A stretch of DNA of 64,000 nt from Cedecea davisae DSM 4568 (GCF_000412335.2 NZ_KE161030.1:1295354-1359353), one strand, 5' to 3'; numbered from the stretch's first letter, positions 20,773-31,705 are shown. Program-made: numbers and translations. Notes: a model not told the origin generated them from the sequence alone.

Positions 20773-21783
20773 ATGTACTACCCCTTCGTTCGTAAAGCCC
20801 TTTTTCAGCTCGATCCAGAGCGCGCCCATGAGTTCACTTTTCAGCAATTACGTCGCGTATCCGGCACGCCCTTCGAACGTCTGGTTCGCCAGAACGTGCC
20901 GTCAAAACCCGTCAGCTGCATGGGGTTAACCTTTAAGAACCCGCTGGGTCTGGCCGCAGGTCTGGACAAAAATGGCGAATGCATCGACGCTTTTGGCGCC
21001 ATGGGCTTTGGCTCTATCGAGATAGGCACCGTAACGCCGCGCCCTCAGCCGGGGAACGACAAGCCGCGTATTTTCCGCCTGGTAGAGGCAGAAGGGCTGA
21101 TTAACCGCATGGGCTTTAATAATCTCGGGGTGGATAACCTGGTCGAAAATGTAAAAAAAGCGCATTTCGACGGCATACTCGGGATTAATATTGGCAAGAA
21201 TAAAGACACGCCGGTTGAGCAGGGAGCAGATGATTATCTGACCTGTATGGATAAGATTTATCCGTATGCGGGTTATATAGCGATTAATATTTCTTCGCCG
21301 AACACTCCGGGATTACGCACGCTGCAATATGGTGAAGCGCTGGACAGTCTTTTAAGCGCCATAAAAAATAAGCAGCAGGAGCTGCAAGCGATCCATCATA
21401 AATATGTTCCAGTGGCGGTGAAGATCGCTCCGGATCTTTCTGTAGAAGAATTGATCCAGGTGGCAGATAGTTTAGTTCGCCATAATATTGATGGGGTCAT
21501 TGCGACCAATACTACTTTGGATCGTAGCCTTGTTCAGGGCATGAAACATTGCGACGAAACCGGTGGTTTAAGCGGGCGTCCGGTACAGTTAAAAAGTACC
21601 GAAATTATTCGTATGCTGGCGCAGGAATTAAATGGCCGGTTACCTATTATCGGCGTCGGCGGTATTGATTCAGTGATTGCCGCTCGTGAGAAGATTGCCG
21701 CCGGTGCGACGCTGGTGCAAATATACTCCGGGTTCATTTTTAAAGGCCCACCGCTGATTAAAGAAATCGTTACCCACCTCTAA
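20773..21783 (+). CDS. pyrD: Dihydroorotate dehydrogenase (quinone), class 2
   Basis: PyrD oxidises dihydroorotate to orotate at the inner membrane and passes electrons to quinone, the fourth step of pyrimidine synthesis. The length is 336 residues, as in E. coli. The N-terminal amphipathic membrane region ([16 protein letters not shown]) precedes the FMN-binding barrel. Landmarks are [23 protein letters not shown], the active-site ISSPNTPGL containing the catalytic serine, and GVGGIDS. A strong hairpin terminator follows. Confidence 0.98.
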   Translation: MYYPFVRKALFQLDPERAHEFTFQQLRRVSGTPFERLVRQNVPSKPVSCMGLTFKNPLGLAAGLDKNGECIDAFGAMGFGSIEIGTVTPRPQPGNDKPRIFRLVEAEGLINRMGFNNLGVDNLVENVKKAHFDGILGINIGKNKDTPVEQGADDYLTCMDKIYPYAGYIAINISSPNTPGLRTLQYGEALDSLLSAIKNKQQELQAIHHKYVPVAVKIAPDLSVEELIQVADSLVRHNIDGVIATNTTLDRSLVQGMKHCDETGGLSGRPVQLKSTEIIRMLAQELNGRLPIIGVGGIDSVIAAREKIAAGATLVQIYSGFIFKGPPLIKEIVTHL

Positions 21784-21799
21784 GCATTTACCTTTTGCA

Positions 21800-21838
21800 A
21801 ACAACCAGGGCTTTATTTTCGGCTCTGGTTGTTTTATA
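21800..21838 (+). terminator. Terminator after pyrD
   Basis: AACAACCAG (21800-21808) pairs with CTGGTTGTT (21825-21833), followed by T-rich sequence. Confidence 0.82.
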
Positions 21839-21936
21839 TTCCGCTACTGTTGCTAATTTAAACATATTGGTCTTTTATTAATATGGTGAGAATTTGAGTG
21901 GCAATTCAGATGCGGGATAAATGAAGGGTAAGCAAT

Positions 21937-22479
21937 ATGCGGATAAAACCGGACGATAATTGGCGTTGGTATTTCGATGAAGAGCACGATCGAATGATGC
22001 TCGATTTGGCCAATGGAATGCTGTTCCGTTCGCGTTTCCCTCGTAAAATGTTGACTCCCGATGCCTTTGAAAACACAGGATTTTGTGTTGACGATGCGGC
22101 GCTTTATTTCTCGTTTGAAGAAAAATGTCGTGATTTAGCGCTGGAGAATGAACAGCGCGCCGAACTGGTGCTGAACGCGCTGGTAGCGATCCGTTTCCTG
22201 AAACCGCAAATGCCAAAAAGCTGGCACTTTGTCTCCCACGGCGAATGCTGGCAGCCGATGACGGGCGACGGCGCCTGCGTCTGGATTAGCGAAGATATGC
22301 AGCAGGTGAATCTGCTGGTGGTTGAAACCGGCGATAACGCCGCGCTTTGCCTGCTTGCGCAGCCAGGATTAATACTGGCGGGGCGTACGATGCAGTTGGG
22401 CGATGCGATCAAAGTGATGAACGATCGGCTCAGGCCGCAGCCGATCTCAGGTAACCTCAGCCTCGATCAGGCCGTTTAA
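21937..22479 (+). CDS. zapC: Cell division protein ZapC
   Basis: ZapC is a cytoplasmic FtsZ-associated protein that stabilises and bundles FtsZ filaments at the Z-ring. The length is 180 residues, identical to E. coli, with conserved [11 protein letters not shown] at the start and [17 protein letters not shown] and [21 protein letters not shown] in the middle. The last codons overlap ycbX on the opposite strand, the two stops sharing a TTAA. Confidence 0.95.
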   Translation: MRIKPDDNWRWYFDEEHDRMMLDLANGMLFRSRFPRKMLTPDAFENTGFCVDDAALYFSFEEKCRDLALENEQRAELVLNALVAIRFLKPQMPKSWHFVSHGECWQPMTGDGACVWISEDMQQVNLLVVETGDNAALCLLAQPGLILAGRTMQLGDAIKVMNDRLRPQPISGNLSLDQAV

Positions 22480-23591
22480 CGCGGCGCTACGCTAACATTC
22501 CCCGCAGGTACGCAGCTACAGCACAGGATCGTACCGTCTGTGCCGATCGATCCTTTCTTTAAAGCTTTTACTTCGCCGTCCACCAGACGAATGCGGCAGC
22601 TGCCGCAGATCCCGGCCCGGCAGGAATAAGGCACGCGAATACCCTGGCTTTCCAGCTGTTCCAGCAGGATTTGCTGATTATTCCCCTGGAAGCTTTGCCC
22701 GGCCCAGTCAATGGTGACGCTGCTTGCTGGCTGGCTCACCGGCTCAAGGCTTTCGACAACTTCGCCCGGACCATAAACGTTAGCAGGTTTATTGGCGAGT
22801 ACTTCCAGCTCGTCGCCCACGCGCACGATACCGCTATTGCGGGCAATTAAATTCTGGCCAAAATCTACCGCGCCGCTGTTATCCTGCGCGGTGCGGAAGT
22901 TTTGCAGGGTTTTCAGCGGTTCGCCGCTTGGGTGTTTGCGGCCACGCTCCGGGCTAACGGTGGTAAAGATACAGCGGCTGCAGGGTCTGATAACGTCGAA
23001 GGTGACGCCGCCGATGCGCACCACTTTCCAGGTATCCTCGGCCCATGCCGGTGCGCCGGTCACTACCAGGTTAGGGCGGAACTGGATCATTTGTACGCTG
23101 GCAGGGCAGCGGTTTTGCAAATCCCGCAGCGAAGCTTCGTTGGTCAGCAGATACGGAAAACCGTCGGCAAACGACAGCGGAACCTCTTCATGGCGTTTGA
23201 CCCGACGAGTTGGTAACTCCCCAACCCAGCGCAGCTGAACCTGGCGCGAGAAAAAGCCGCTCAGCCACTGGTTAATCTCGTCGGGGGCGATAAGCGCGGT
23301 AAAATGCGTTCCCCAAACTTCGGTTGCCGCAGGCTCCGCAGAGAAATCGGCGAAGCGTATACTGGCCGAGCTGCCGTCCGGCGCTGACAGATAAAGGCCG
23401 TCGTGGGTAAACGCGGGAGTGAACAGCACCATCTGCGGATGCTGGCGGGCTGTAATAAAGGTGCCATCAAGTTCGGTAAGCATAAAAATGCGGTCGAATG
23501 CCAGGCCGGTGGCGGTTGCATTCGCGTGGGAGAGCGCCATTCCGCGCATTGATTTTACCGGATGAATAAAGAGTTGAGACAAAGTAATCAC
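22476..23591 (-). CDS. ycbX: YcbX, MOSC-domain 2Fe-2S protein
   Basis: YcbX takes part in detoxification of N-hydroxylated base analogues with the molybdenum cofactor. The length is 371 residues (369 in E. coli). The order is an N-terminal MOSC beta-barrel domain, a MOSC core with [15 protein letters not shown], and a C-terminal plant-type ferredoxin domain with cluster cysteines in [13 protein letters not shown] and a distal LCCSC. The start is GTG at 23591 with GGAGGG just upstream. It converges on zapC and shares its stop palindrome. It diverges from rlmL. Confidence 0.94.
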   Translation of the reverse strand: MITLSQLFIHPVKSMRGMALSHANATATGLAFDRIFMLTELDGTFITARQHPQMVLFTPAFTHDGLYLSAPDGSSASIRFADFSAEPAATEVWGTHFTALIAPDEINQWLSGFFSRQVQLRWVGELPTRRVKRHEEVPLSFADGFPYLLTNEASLRDLQNRCPASVQMIQFRPNLVVTGAPAWAEDTWKVVRIGGVTFDVIRPCSRCIFTTVSPERGRKHPSGEPLKTLQNFRTAQDNSGAVDFGQNLIARNSGIVRVGDELEVLANKPANVYGPGEVVESLEPVSQPASSVTIDWAGQSFQGNNQQILLEQLESQGIRVPYSCRAGICGSCRIRLVDGEVKALKKGSIGTDGTILCCSCVPAGNVSVAPR

Positions 23592-23694
23592 GGCGCCCTC
23601 CGTGGGAAGTAAATTAAGAGGGGCAACTTTATGACATGCGTGCCGGATTAGCTATAATGCGCCACAATTTTCTTTTTACCTGATAAGTGACGAT

Positions 23695-25818
23695 ATGAAT
23701 TCTCTGTTTGCCAGTACGGCGCGTGGGCTTGAAGAGCTGTTAAAAACTGAACTGGAAAATCTTGGCGCCCAGGGCTGCCAGGTGGTTCAGGGCGGCGTAC
23801 ATTACCAGGGGGATACTCGTCTACTCTATCAAAGCCTGATGTGGAGCCGTCTGGCTTCGCGTATTCTGCTGCCGCTTAGCGAGTGCAAAGTCTACAGCGA
23901 TCTCGACCTTTACCTCGGCGTAATGGCGATTGACTGGCCGGCGCTGTTTGGGCCAAACGCGACCTTTGCCGTTCACTTTAGCGGCCTGAACGACACCATC
24001 CGCAACAGCCAGTACGGCGCGCTCAAGGTTAAGGATGCAATTGTTGACTCCTTTACCCGCAAAAATCTGCCGCGCCCTGATGTTGACCGCGAGCAGCCAG
24101 ACCTGCGTATTAACGTCTGGCTTAATAAAGAAACCGCAAGTATTGCGCTGGATCTCAGCGGCGAAGGTCTGCACCAGCGCGGCTACCGTGACGCTACCGG
24201 CGCTGCGCCAATCAAAGAAACTCTCGCGTCGGCCATCGTGCTGCGCTCCGGCTGGCAGCCGGGTACTCCACTGCTCGATCCGATGTGCGGCTCCGGCACG
24301 CTGCTGATCGAAGGCGCTATGATCGCCACCGATCGCGCCCCGGGCCTGCACCGCAAACGCTGGGGTTTCCTCGGCTGGGCAAAACATGAAGTGGACGTGT
24401 GGAAAGAGGTTGTGACCGAAGCGCAGGTTCGCGCTCGCCGCGGCCTGAGCGAATATCAGTCCCGCTTCTATGGTTCGGATAACGACAGCCGCGTGATTGA
24501 ACGTGCCAGGGCTAACGCCCGTCGTGCAGGCCTTGCCGATATTATTACTTTTGACGTAAAAGACGTGGCGAAGCTCAGCAACCCGCTGCCGGAAGGCCCG
24601 GTGGGTACGGTTGTCAGTAACCCTCCTTACGGCGAGCGTCTGGAAAGTGAACCGGCTCTGATTGCGCTGCACAGCCTGCTTGGTCGCCATATGAAAACCC
24701 AGTTTGGCGGCTGGAACCTGTCCCTGTTTAGCGCCTCGCCGGAGCTGTTAAGCTGCCTTCAGCTGCGTGCTGACCGCCAGTTCAAAGCGAAAAACGGCCC
24801 GCTGGATTGCGTACAGAAAAACTATCAGCTGGCGGCTAACCCGGCGGGTACGGCGGCGGGCGGCGGCCAGATTGCCGAAGACTACGCCAACCGCCTGCGC
24901 AAGAACGTTAAGAAGCTGGACAAGTGGGCGCGTCAGGAAGGGATTGAGTGCTACCGCCTGTACGACGGCGATTTGCCGGACTACAACGTTGCCGTGGACC
25001 GCTACGGCGACTGGGTTGTGGTTCAGGAGTATGCTCCACCAAAAACTATCGATCCGAACAAAGCGCGCCAGCGCCTGTTCGACGTTATTGCCGCGACTCT
25101 CGCGGTGCTGGAATTGCCAACCAACCGGCTGGTGCTGAAAACCCGTGAACGCCAGAAGGGGAAAAATCAGTACCAGAAAATGGACGAGAAAGGCGATTTC
25201 ATGGAGGTGAGCGAATATGACGCACGTCTGTGGGTTAACCTCACCGACTACCTCGATACCGGCCTGTTCCTCGACCACCGTATCGCCCGCCGTATGCTGG
25301 GCCAGATGAGCAAAGGGAAAGACTTCCTGAACCTGTTCGCCTACACCGGCAGCGCAACGGTACACGCCGGGCTTGGCGGCGCTCGCAGCACAACGACCGT
25401 TGATATGTCCCGCACCTATCTGGAATGGGCGGAGCGTAACCTGCGCCTTAACGGCTTAACGGGCCGTGCACATCGCCTGGTTCAGGCGGATTGCCTGGGC
25501 TGGCTGCGCGATAGCGACGAACAGTTTGATCTGATCTTTATCGACCCGCCGACCTTCTCGAACTCCAAGCGTATGGAAGATTCTTTCGACGTGCAGCGTG
25601 ACCATATTGCGCTGATGAAAGATCTGAAGCGCCTGCTGCGTCGCGGCGGTACTATCATGTTTTCCAATAACAAACGTGGCTTCAAAATGGACTTCGCCGG
25701 GCTGGCAGAGCTTGGCATGGTTGCGCAGGAAATTACTCAAAAAACCCAGTCGCAGGACTTTGCACGCAACCGTCAGATCCACAACTGCTGGTTAGTTACT
25801 CACGAATCCCGGGATTAA
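23695..25818 (+). CDS. rlmL: 23S rRNA methyltransferase RlmKL (m2G2445/m7G2069)
   Basis: This fused bifunctional enzyme methylates two 23S rRNA guanines: the N-terminal RlmL half makes m2G2445 and the C-terminal RlmK half m7G2069. The length is 707 residues (702 in E. coli). A THUMP domain (about residues 45-155) precedes the first methyltransferase, which has [15 protein letters not shown] and the catalytic NPPYGER. The second domain has [15 protein letters not shown] and [11 protein letters not shown]. uup follows after five bases, so rlmL-uup-pqiABC are probably co-transcribed. Confidence 0.96.
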   Translation: MNSLFASTARGLEELLKTELENLGAQGCQVVQGGVHYQGDTRLLYQSLMWSRLASRILLPLSECKVYSDLDLYLGVMAIDWPALFGPNATFAVHFSGLNDTIRNSQYGALKVKDAIVDSFTRKNLPRPDVDREQPDLRINVWLNKETASIALDLSGEGLHQRGYRDATGAAPIKETLASAIVLRSGWQPGTPLLDPMCGSGTLLIEGAMIATDRAPGLHRKRWGFLGWAKHEVDVWKEVVTEAQVRARRGLSEYQSRFYGSDNDSRVIERARANARRAGLADIITFDVKDVAKLSNPLPEGPVGTVVSNPPYGERLESEPALIALHSLLGRHMKTQFGGWNLSLFSASPELLSCLQLRADRQFKAKNGPLDCVQKNYQLAANPAGTAAGGGQIAEDYANRLRKNVKKLDKWARQEGIECYRLYDGDLPDYNVAVDRYGDWVVVQEYAPPKTIDPNKARQRLFDVIAATLAVLELPTNRLVLKTRERQKGKNQYQKMDEKGDFMEVSEYDARLWVNLTDYLDTGLFLDHRIARRMLGQMSKGKDFLNLFAYTGSATVHAGLGGARSTTTVDMSRTYLEWAERNLRLNGLTGRAHRLVQADCLGWLRDSDEQFDLIFIDPPTFSNSKRMEDSFDVQRDHIALMKDLKRLLRRGGTIMFSNNKRGFKMDFAGLAELGMVAQEITQKTQSQDFARNRQIHNCWLVTHESRD

Positions 25819-25823
25819 TAGTT

Positions 25824-27731
25824 ATGTCATTAATTAGTATGCACGGCGCATGGCTGTCGTTTAGCGACGCGCCGCTGTTAGATAACACCGAATTACACAT
25901 CGAAGAAAACGAACGCGTCTGTCTGGTTGGCCGTAACGGCGCGGGCAAATCAACGCTGATGAAGATCCTCAACCGCGAGCTGCCGCTGGACGATGGCCGC
26001 ATGGTTTACGAACAGGATCTTATTGTCGCTCGCCTGCAACAAGACCCGCCGCGTAATGTTGCGGGCACGGTGTATGACTTTGTGGCCGAAGGCGTAGAAG
26101 AGCAGGCTGAATATCTGAAGGCCTACCACGACATCTCACATAAAGTGATGACCGATCCGAGCGACAAAAATCTTAACGAGATGGCTCGCATTCAGGAGAT
26201 CCTGGATCATCAGGGGCTCTGGCAGCTCGACAGCCGGATTAACGAAGTGCTCGAACAGCTTGGCCTGGAAGCGGATACCGAACTGTCCGCGCTTTCCGGC
26301 GGCTGGCTGCGTAAAGCGGCGCTGGGCCGCGCGCTGGTTAGCTCTCCGCGCGTGCTGCTGCTCGACGAACCAACTAACCACCTCGATATCGAAACTATCG
26401 ACTGGCTGGAAGGCTTCCTGAAAGAGTTCCAGGGCAGCATTATCTTTATCTCCCACGACCGTTCCTTTATCCGCAATATGGCGACCCGTATTGTCGATTT
26501 GGATCGCGGCAAGCTGGTCTCTTACCCTGGCGATTACGATCAGTATCTGCTGGCGAAGGAAGAAGCGCTGCGCGTGGAAGAGTTACAAAACGCCGAGTTT
26601 GACCGCAAGCTGGCGCAGGAAGAAGTGTGGATCCGTCAGGGTATTAAAGCCCGTCGTACCCGTAACGAAGGCCGCGTTCGCGCGCTGAAGGCGATGCGCC
26701 GTGAACGCGGTGAACGGCGTGAAGTGCTGGGCAGCGCGAAGATGCAGGTTGAAGAGGCGAGCCGCTCGGGCAAAATCGTCTTCGAGATGGAAGACGTTAA
26801 CTACCAGGTTGCCGGTAAAACGCTGGTTCGTGATTTCTCCGCCCAGGTTCAGCGCGGCGACAAAATTGCGCTGGTGGGGCCAAACGGCTGCGGTAAAACA
26901 ACCCTGCTGAAACTGATGCTCAGCCAGCTGCAGGCCGACAGCGGCCGCGTGCACTGCGGTACCAAGCTGGAAGTGGCCTACTTCGACCAGCACCGTGCCG
27001 AGCTTGATCCTGACCGCACCGTGATGGATAACCTGGCGGAAGGCAAGCAGGAAGTGATGGTTAACGGTAAGCCACGCCACGTGCTGGGCTACCTGCAGGA
27101 CTTCCTGTTCCACCCTAAACGCGCCATGACGCCGGTGCGTGCGCTTTCCGGCGGGGAGCGTAACCGCCTGCTGCTGGCGCGCTTGTTCTTAAAACCAAGC
27201 AACCTGCTTATCCTCGATGAACCGACCAACGACCTGGATGTCGAAACCCTGGAGCTGCTGGAAGAGCTTATCGACGGCTACCAGGGCACGGTCATGCTGG
27301 TTAGCCACGACCGTCAGTTTGTTGATAACACGGTCACCGAGTGCTGGATTTTTGAAGGCCAGGGCAGAGTGGGGCGCTACGTTGGCGGCTACCATGACGC
27401 GAAGGGCCAGCAGGGCTCTGCTCAACCGCTGCGCCAGGCGGCTGCGGCAAAAGCCGAGAAGGGCGAGCAGCAAAAAGCAGAACCTGTTAAACGTGCCAAT
27501 AGCAAACTAAGCTATAACCTGCAGCGTGAATTAGAGCAGCTGCCTCAACGGCTTGAGGAGCTTGAGGCCGCGCTGAGCGTGTTACAGGCCCAGGTCGGTG
27601 ATGCCGATTTCTTTAACCAGCCGCACGACGCCACGCAAAAAGTGCTGGCCGACATGGCCGCAGCGGAGCAGGCGCTTGAAGAAGCCTTTGAACGCTGGGA
27701 GTATCTCGAAGCGCTGAAAAACGGTTCGTAA
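25824..27731 (+). CDS. uup: ABC-F ATPase Uup
   Basis: Uup is a cytoplasmic ABC-F protein that acts on ribosomes and influences precise excision of transposons and branched-DNA intermediates. The length is 635 residues, as in E. coli. Two ABC domains are visible. The first has Walker A GRNGAGKST and signature LSGGWLRKA. The second has GPNGCGKTT and LSGGERNRL. An arginine-rich interdomain linker (about residues 240-320) separates them, and a charged C-terminal coiled-coil DNA-binding region covers about residues 550-635. It lies 5 bases after rlmL and 16 before pqiA. Confidence 0.96.
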   Translation: MSLISMHGAWLSFSDAPLLDNTELHIEENERVCLVGRNGAGKSTLMKILNRELPLDDGRMVYEQDLIVARLQQDPPRNVAGTVYDFVAEGVEEQAEYLKAYHDISHKVMTDPSDKNLNEMARIQEILDHQGLWQLDSRINEVLEQLGLEADTELSALSGGWLRKAALGRALVSSPRVLLLDEPTNHLDIETIDWLEGFLKEFQGSIIFISHDRSFIRNMATRIVDLDRGKLVSYPGDYDQYLLAKEEALRVEELQNAEFDRKLAQEEVWIRQGIKARRTRNEGRVRALKAMRRERGERREVLGSAKMQVEEASRSGKIVFEMEDVNYQVAGKTLVRDFSAQVQRGDKIALVGPNGCGKTTLLKLMLSQLQADSGRVHCGTKLEVAYFDQHRAELDPDRTVMDNLAEGKQEVMVNGKPRHVLGYLQDFLFHPKRAMTPVRALSGGERNRLLLARLFLKPSNLLILDEPTNDLDVETLELLEELIDGYQGTVMLVSHDRQFVDNTVTECWIFEGQGRVGRYVGGYHDAKGQQGSAQPLRQAAAAKAEKGEQQKAEPVKRANSKLSYNLQRELEQLPQRLEELEAALSVLQAQVGDADFFNQPHDATQKVLADMAAAEQALEEAFERWEYLEALKNGS

Positions 27732-27747
27732 TCTAAGGAGAGTTACG

Positions 27748-29016
27748 ATGTGTGCCACACACCACCATCGCTCGCATATTTTGTGTCGACAATGTGATTT
27801 GCTGGTGGCGTTGCCGGAGCTGCAGGATGGTCATAAGGCCTCCTGCCCGCGCTGCGGCACACCCTTGGTCACGCAGTGGTATTTACCGCGTCAGCGGCCA
27901 ACGGCGTATGCCCTGGCCGGGCTGTTTATGCTGCTGCTGGCCAACCTGTTCCCCTTCATTAATATGAAGGTCGCTGGCATCAGCAGCGAAGTGACGCTGA
28001 TGCAAATCCCCGGCGTTATGTTTTCTGAAGATTACGCCAGCCTCGGCACCTTCTTTCTTCTCTTTGTTCAGGCGGTACCGGCTTTTTGCCTGGTGACCAT
28101 TCTGCTGTTGGTCAACCGGGCGAAGCTGCCTTCCGGGGTAAAACGCGCCCTCGCCAGAGTGCTGTTCCAGCTGAAAAGCTGGGGCATGGCTGAAATATTC
28201 CTCGCGGGCGTGCTGGTCAGCTTCGTGAAGCTGATGGCCTACGGCGATATTGGCGTTGGCAGCAGCTTTATTCCCTGGTGCCTGTTTTGTATTTTGCAGT
28301 TGCGGGCTTTTCAGTGCGTGGACAGGCGCTGGCTGTGGGACGACATTGCCCCCATGCCGCCGGTGCATAAGCCGCTAAAAGTGGGTGTATCAGGCATACG
28401 GCAGGGGCTACGCTCCTGCTCTTGTTGTACGGCGATTGTTGACGCAGACACGCTGGTTTGCCCCCGCTGCGGTACTCACGGCCACGTGCGCCGCAGGCAC
28501 AGCCTGCAGTGGACCCTGGCGCTGCTGATAACCTCGATCATGCTCTATCTACCGGCGAATATACTGCCGATAATGATAACGGAGATGCTGGGCAGCAAAT
28601 ATCCGTCCACTATTCTGGCGGGGGTTATCCTGCTCTGGAGTGAAGGGTCTTACCCGGTAGCGCTGGTGATTTTTATCGCCAGTATCATGGTGCCGACGCT
28701 GAAAATGATCGCCATCGCCTGGCTATGCTGGGACGCAAAGGGGCATGGAAAACGCGACAGCGAGCGTATGCACCTGATTTATGAAGTAGTGGAATTTGTT
28801 GGCCGCTGGTCGATGATTGACGTATTCGTGATTGCCGTGCTTTCCGCCCTGGTGCGGATGGGCGGGCTGATGAATATCTACCCGGCTTTAGGGGCGTTAA
28901 TGTTTGCTTTGGTGGTTATTTTGACGATGTTTGCGGCGATGACCTTTGACCCTCGCTTGTCCTGGGATCGAGCAGACGATGTAACTGATGAGGAGTCTTC
29001 CGAGCATGGAAAATAA
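27748..29016 (+). CDS. pqiA: Intermembrane transport protein PqiA
   Basis: PqiA is the inner-membrane subunit of the PqiABC MCE system that moves lipids between the membranes; pqi is paraquat/SoxRS-inducible in E. coli. The length is 422 residues (417 in E. coli). There are two copies of a zinc-ribbon plus membrane module. Cysteine pairs occur at the N-terminus (CRQCD, CPRCG) and again near residue 225 (CSCC, CPRCG). Each pair is followed by four hydrophobic helices. A ribosome site (AAGGAG) precedes the ATG. It overlaps pqiB by 11 bases. Confidence 0.96.
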   Translation: MCATHHHRSHILCRQCDLLVALPELQDGHKASCPRCGTPLVTQWYLPRQRPTAYALAGLFMLLLANLFPFINMKVAGISSEVTLMQIPGVMFSEDYASLGTFFLLFVQAVPAFCLVTILLLVNRAKLPSGVKRALARVLFQLKSWGMAEIFLAGVLVSFVKLMAYGDIGVGSSFIPWCLFCILQLRAFQCVDRRWLWDDIAPMPPVHKPLKVGVSGIRQGLRSCSCCTAIVDADTLVCPRCGTHGHVRRRHSLQWTLALLITSIMLYLPANILPIMITEMLGSKYPSTILAGVILLWSEGSYPVALVIFIASIMVPTLKMIAIAWLCWDAKGHGKRDSERMHLIYEVVEFVGRWSMIDVFVIAVLSALVRMGGLMNIYPALGALMFALVVILTMFAAMTFDPRLSWDRADDVTDEESSEHGK

Positions 29017-30646
29017 AAGCGGCGAGGCGAAGGTACAGAAGGTAAAAAACTGGTCGCCGGTTTGGATCTTTCCCATCGTAACGGCGCTGATCGGCGCCTG
29101 GATCTTGTTTTATCACTATAGCCATCAGGGGCCGGAAGTGACCCTGATAACCGCTAATGCAGAAGGTATTGAAGGCGGTAAGACTACCATCAAGAGCCGA
29201 AGTGTAGATGTTGGCGTGGTGGAAAGCGCGCAGCTGACCGATGACCTGCATCATGTTGAAATTAAGGCGCGTCTCAATTCCGGCATGGAAAAGCTGCTGC
29301 ATAACGATTCCGTGTTTTGGGTGGTGAAGCCGCAGGTTGGCCGCGAAGGTATCTCCGGGCTGGGGACGCTGCTGTCGGGGGCATACATCGAGCTACAGCC
29401 GGGCAGTAAAGGCGAGCAGCCGGAGCGCTATGACTTGCTTGATGCGCCGCCGCTGGCTCCGCCTGATGCCAAAGGCATACGCATCACGCTGGACAGCAAA
29501 AAAGCCGGCCAGCTCACGCCGGGAGACCCGGTACTGTTCCGGGGTTATCGCGTGGGGTCGGTAGAAACCAGCACCTTTGACACCAATAAACGCGCCATTA
29601 CCTATCAGCTGTTTATCGGCGCGCCCAACGACAAGCTTATTACCAGCAACGTGCGGTTCTGGAAAGACAGCGGCATTGCCGTGGACATGTCTTCCCAGGG
29701 GATGCGGGTTGAAATGGGCTCCCTCACTACGCTGTTCAGCGGCGGCGTGAGCTTTGACGTGCCGGAAGGCTGGGAGTGGGGCAAGCCGGTTGAGCCGGGT
29801 ACCGACTTTAAGCTGTTCGACGATCAGAAAAGTATTCAGGATTCGCTGTATACCGACCACATCGATTACCTGATGTTCTTTAAAGATTCGATTCGCGGCC
29901 TGCAGCCGGGCGCGCCCGTTGAGTTCCGCGGTATTCGTCTTGGCACGGTGGCTCAGGTGCCGTTCTTTAACGAGAGCATGCGCCAGAAGCTGAACGACGA
30001 CTTCCGCATTCCGGTGCTTATCCGCATTGAACCCGAACGCCTGAAAAATATGGTGGGCAACGAGGCGGATATCCCGTCTAACCTGAAGGCGCTGATTCAG
30101 CGCGGGCTTCGTGCCTCAATGAAAACCGGCAACCTGGTGACCGGCGCGCTGTATATCGATCTCGACTTCTATCCGAACGAGAAGAAGGTGACTGAAATAC
30201 TGAGCGTAAGCGGCTATCCGGTGATCCCGACGATGAGCGGTGGCCTGGCGCAAATTCAGCAAAAACTGCTGGAAACGCTGGATAAAATCAACAATCTGCC
30301 GATTACGCCGATGCTGGAGCAGGCGACCAATACGCTTGGCGAAAGCCAGCGCACCATGCGCCATCTACAGCAGACGCTGGATAATCTGAACAAGATTACC
30401 GCCAGCCAGTCGATGCAGCAGCTGCCGGAAGATATGCAAAAAACGCTGCGCGAGCTGAATCGCAGCATGCAGGGCTTCCAGCCGGGTTCAGCGGCTTATA
30501 ACAAGATGGTGGCGGATATGCAGCGCTTCGATCAGGTGCTGCGCGAACTCCAGCCGGTGTTACGCACGCTGAACGATAAGAGCAACTCGCTGATATTTGA
30601 AGCGAAGGATAAAAAGGATCCGCAGCCGAAGAGGGCACAACCATGA
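29006..30646 (+). CDS. pqiB: Intermembrane transport protein PqiB (MCE repeats)
   Basis: PqiB is anchored in the inner membrane and spans the periplasm as a hexameric MCE tube. It has 546 residues from the ATG at 29006, equal to E. coli. The ATG at 28988 extends the frame by six codons but lies within the AGGAG ribosome site region. A single N-terminal membrane helix (VWIFPIVTALIGAWILFYH) precedes three MCE domains (beginning near residues 40, 155 and 285, with LFRGYRVGSV and EFRGIRLGTV as their markers). A long C-terminal helix forms the tube. It overlaps pqiC by four bases. Confidence 0.95.
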   Translation: MENKSGEAKVQKVKNWSPVWIFPIVTALIGAWILFYHYSHQGPEVTLITANAEGIEGGKTTIKSRSVDVGVVESAQLTDDLHHVEIKARLNSGMEKLLHNDSVFWVVKPQVGREGISGLGTLLSGAYIELQPGSKGEQPERYDLLDAPPLAPPDAKGIRITLDSKKAGQLTPGDPVLFRGYRVGSVETSTFDTNKRAITYQLFIGAPNDKLITSNVRFWKDSGIAVDMSSQGMRVEMGSLTTLFSGGVSFDVPEGWEWGKPVEPGTDFKLFDDQKSIQDSLYTDHIDYLMFFKDSIRGLQPGAPVEFRGIRLGTVAQVPFFNESMRQKLNDDFRIPVLIRIEPERLKNMVGNEADIPSNLKALIQRGLRASMKTGNLVTGALYIDLDFYPNEKKVTEILSVSGYPVIPTMSGGLAQIQQKLLETLDKINNLPITPMLEQATNTLGESQRTMRHLQQTLDNLNKITASQSMQQLPEDMQKTLRELNRSMQGFQPGSAAYNKMVADMQRFDQVLRELQPVLRTLNDKSNSLIFEAKDKKDPQPKRAQP

Positions 30647-31209
30647 AAAAGTGGCTAACGCTGGCAGCCGTCATCACGCTTTCCGCCTGTAGCGGCAGCG
30701 ATAACGGCAAAACCTGGTACCAACTGCCGCAAACTTCACAGCCTGCAATGCAGGCGGTGAGCCAGCCGGGAACGCATTTGCTGTGGGTCGATCAGGTCTC
30801 GGTGCCTGACTTCCTCGCCGGCACCGGCGTGGTTTATCAAACCACCGACGTTCAGTACGTTATTGCCACCAACAACCTGTGGGCCAGCCCGCTTGACCAG
30901 CAGCTGCGTAATACGCTGGTCAGCAACCTGAGCAGCGCGCTGCCGGGCTGGGTGGTTGCATCCCAGCCTCTGGGCAACGACCAGCAGGCGCTTAGCGTCA
31001 ACGTTACCGGCTTCCATGGCCGCTATGACGGGAAGGTGATTGTTAGCGGTGAGTGGCTGGTGAAACGTCAGGGCGAGATAATTAAGCGTCCGTTCCATAT
31101 TGAGCTAAAGCAGCAGGCTGACGGTTACGACTCGATGGTGAAAACGCTGGCGCAGGCCTGGCAGCAGGAGGCGCAAAGCATCGCTTCGCAGATCACACGC
31201 CTTAATTAA
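30643..31209 (+). CDS. pqiC: Outer-membrane lipoprotein PqiC (YmbA)
   Basis: PqiC is the outer-membrane lipoprotein partner at the tip of the PqiB tube. The length is 188 residues. A lipoprotein signal with lipobox LSAC places the lipidated cysteine at residue 16, and the following residues (SGS) do not contain an inner-membrane retention aspartate at +2. The ABC-transporter auxiliary domain includes LLWVDQVSVPDFLAG and VNVTGFHGRYDG. The gene starts within the pqiB stop, and a strong terminator follows. Confidence 0.93.
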   Translation: MKKWLTLAAVITLSACSGSDNGKTWYQLPQTSQPAMQAVSQPGTHLLWVDQVSVPDFLAGTGVVYQTTDVQYVIATNNLWASPLDQQLRNTLVSNLSSALPGWVVASQPLGNDQQALSVNVTGFHGRYDGKVIVSGEWLVKRQGEIIKRPFHIELKQQADGYDSMVKTLAQAWQQEAQSIASQITRLN

Positions 31210-31230
31210 TAGGTAAAATTAATAGTACAA

Positions 31231-31276
31231 AAAAGCTGCGATTTTCGCCGAAAGGCGGTCGCAGCTTTTCTTTTTC
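31231..31276 (+). terminator. Terminator after pqiC
   Basis: AAAAGCTGCGA (31231-31241) pairs with TCGCAGCTTTT (31259-31269), with an inner CGCC-GAAA-GGCG cap and trailing T-rich tract. It ends the rlmL-uup-pqiABC transcription unit. Confidence 0.9.
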
Positions 31277-31468
31277 TGTGAACCTGTTAGCAAACCACAA
31301 GGCTCTTTTTTTGCCGAAAAGATAATCAGAATAGCGCGTGAATATGACATTGGCGTGAATTTTGCGCATTGACGGTCGGCTGATTTCACGTTATCCCTTA
31401 TCTGTGGTTGCACATTTTGTAATCACTGTTTTCTTTTCCACCAGACAATGTAATGAGGGAAACGAGGC

Positions 31469-31636
31469 ATGAAGAGACAAAAACGAGATCGCCTGGAACG
31501 GGCACATCAACGTGGTTATCAAGCAGGCATCGCCGGACGCTCAAAAGAGATTTGTCCATATCAGACTCTGAATCAGAGGTCCTACTGGATGGGAGGCTGG
31601 CGAGAAGCCATGGAAGACAGGGCGGTTACTGCGTAA
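31469..31636 (+). CDS. rmf: Ribosome modulation factor
   Basis: Rmf is a small basic protein that converts stationary-phase 70S ribosomes into inactive 100S dimers. It has 55 residues, identical in length to E. coli, starting MKRQKRDRLERAHQRGY and continuing AGIAGRSKE. A ribosome site with GAGG lies just upstream of the ATG at 31469. A terminator follows after 20 bases. An overlapping longer ORF in another frame (31453-31701) is a shadow. Confidence 0.96.
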   Translation: MKRQKRDRLERAHQRGYQAGIAGRSKEICPYQTLNQRSYWMGGWREAMEDRAVTA

Positions 31637-31656
31637 TCACTGTCTCTTTAGAAAAA

Positions 31657-31688
31657 GAAACCTCCGCAGCGCGGAGGTTTCGCCTTTT
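31657..31688. terminator. Bidirectional terminator between rmf and the ABC importer
   Basis: GAAACCTCCGC (31657-31667) pairs with GCGGAGGTTTC (31671-31681). A T run follows and an A-rich tract precedes, suiting both converging units. Confidence 0.88.
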
Positions 31689-31705
31689 TAGCGGTATGTA
31701 AACCA

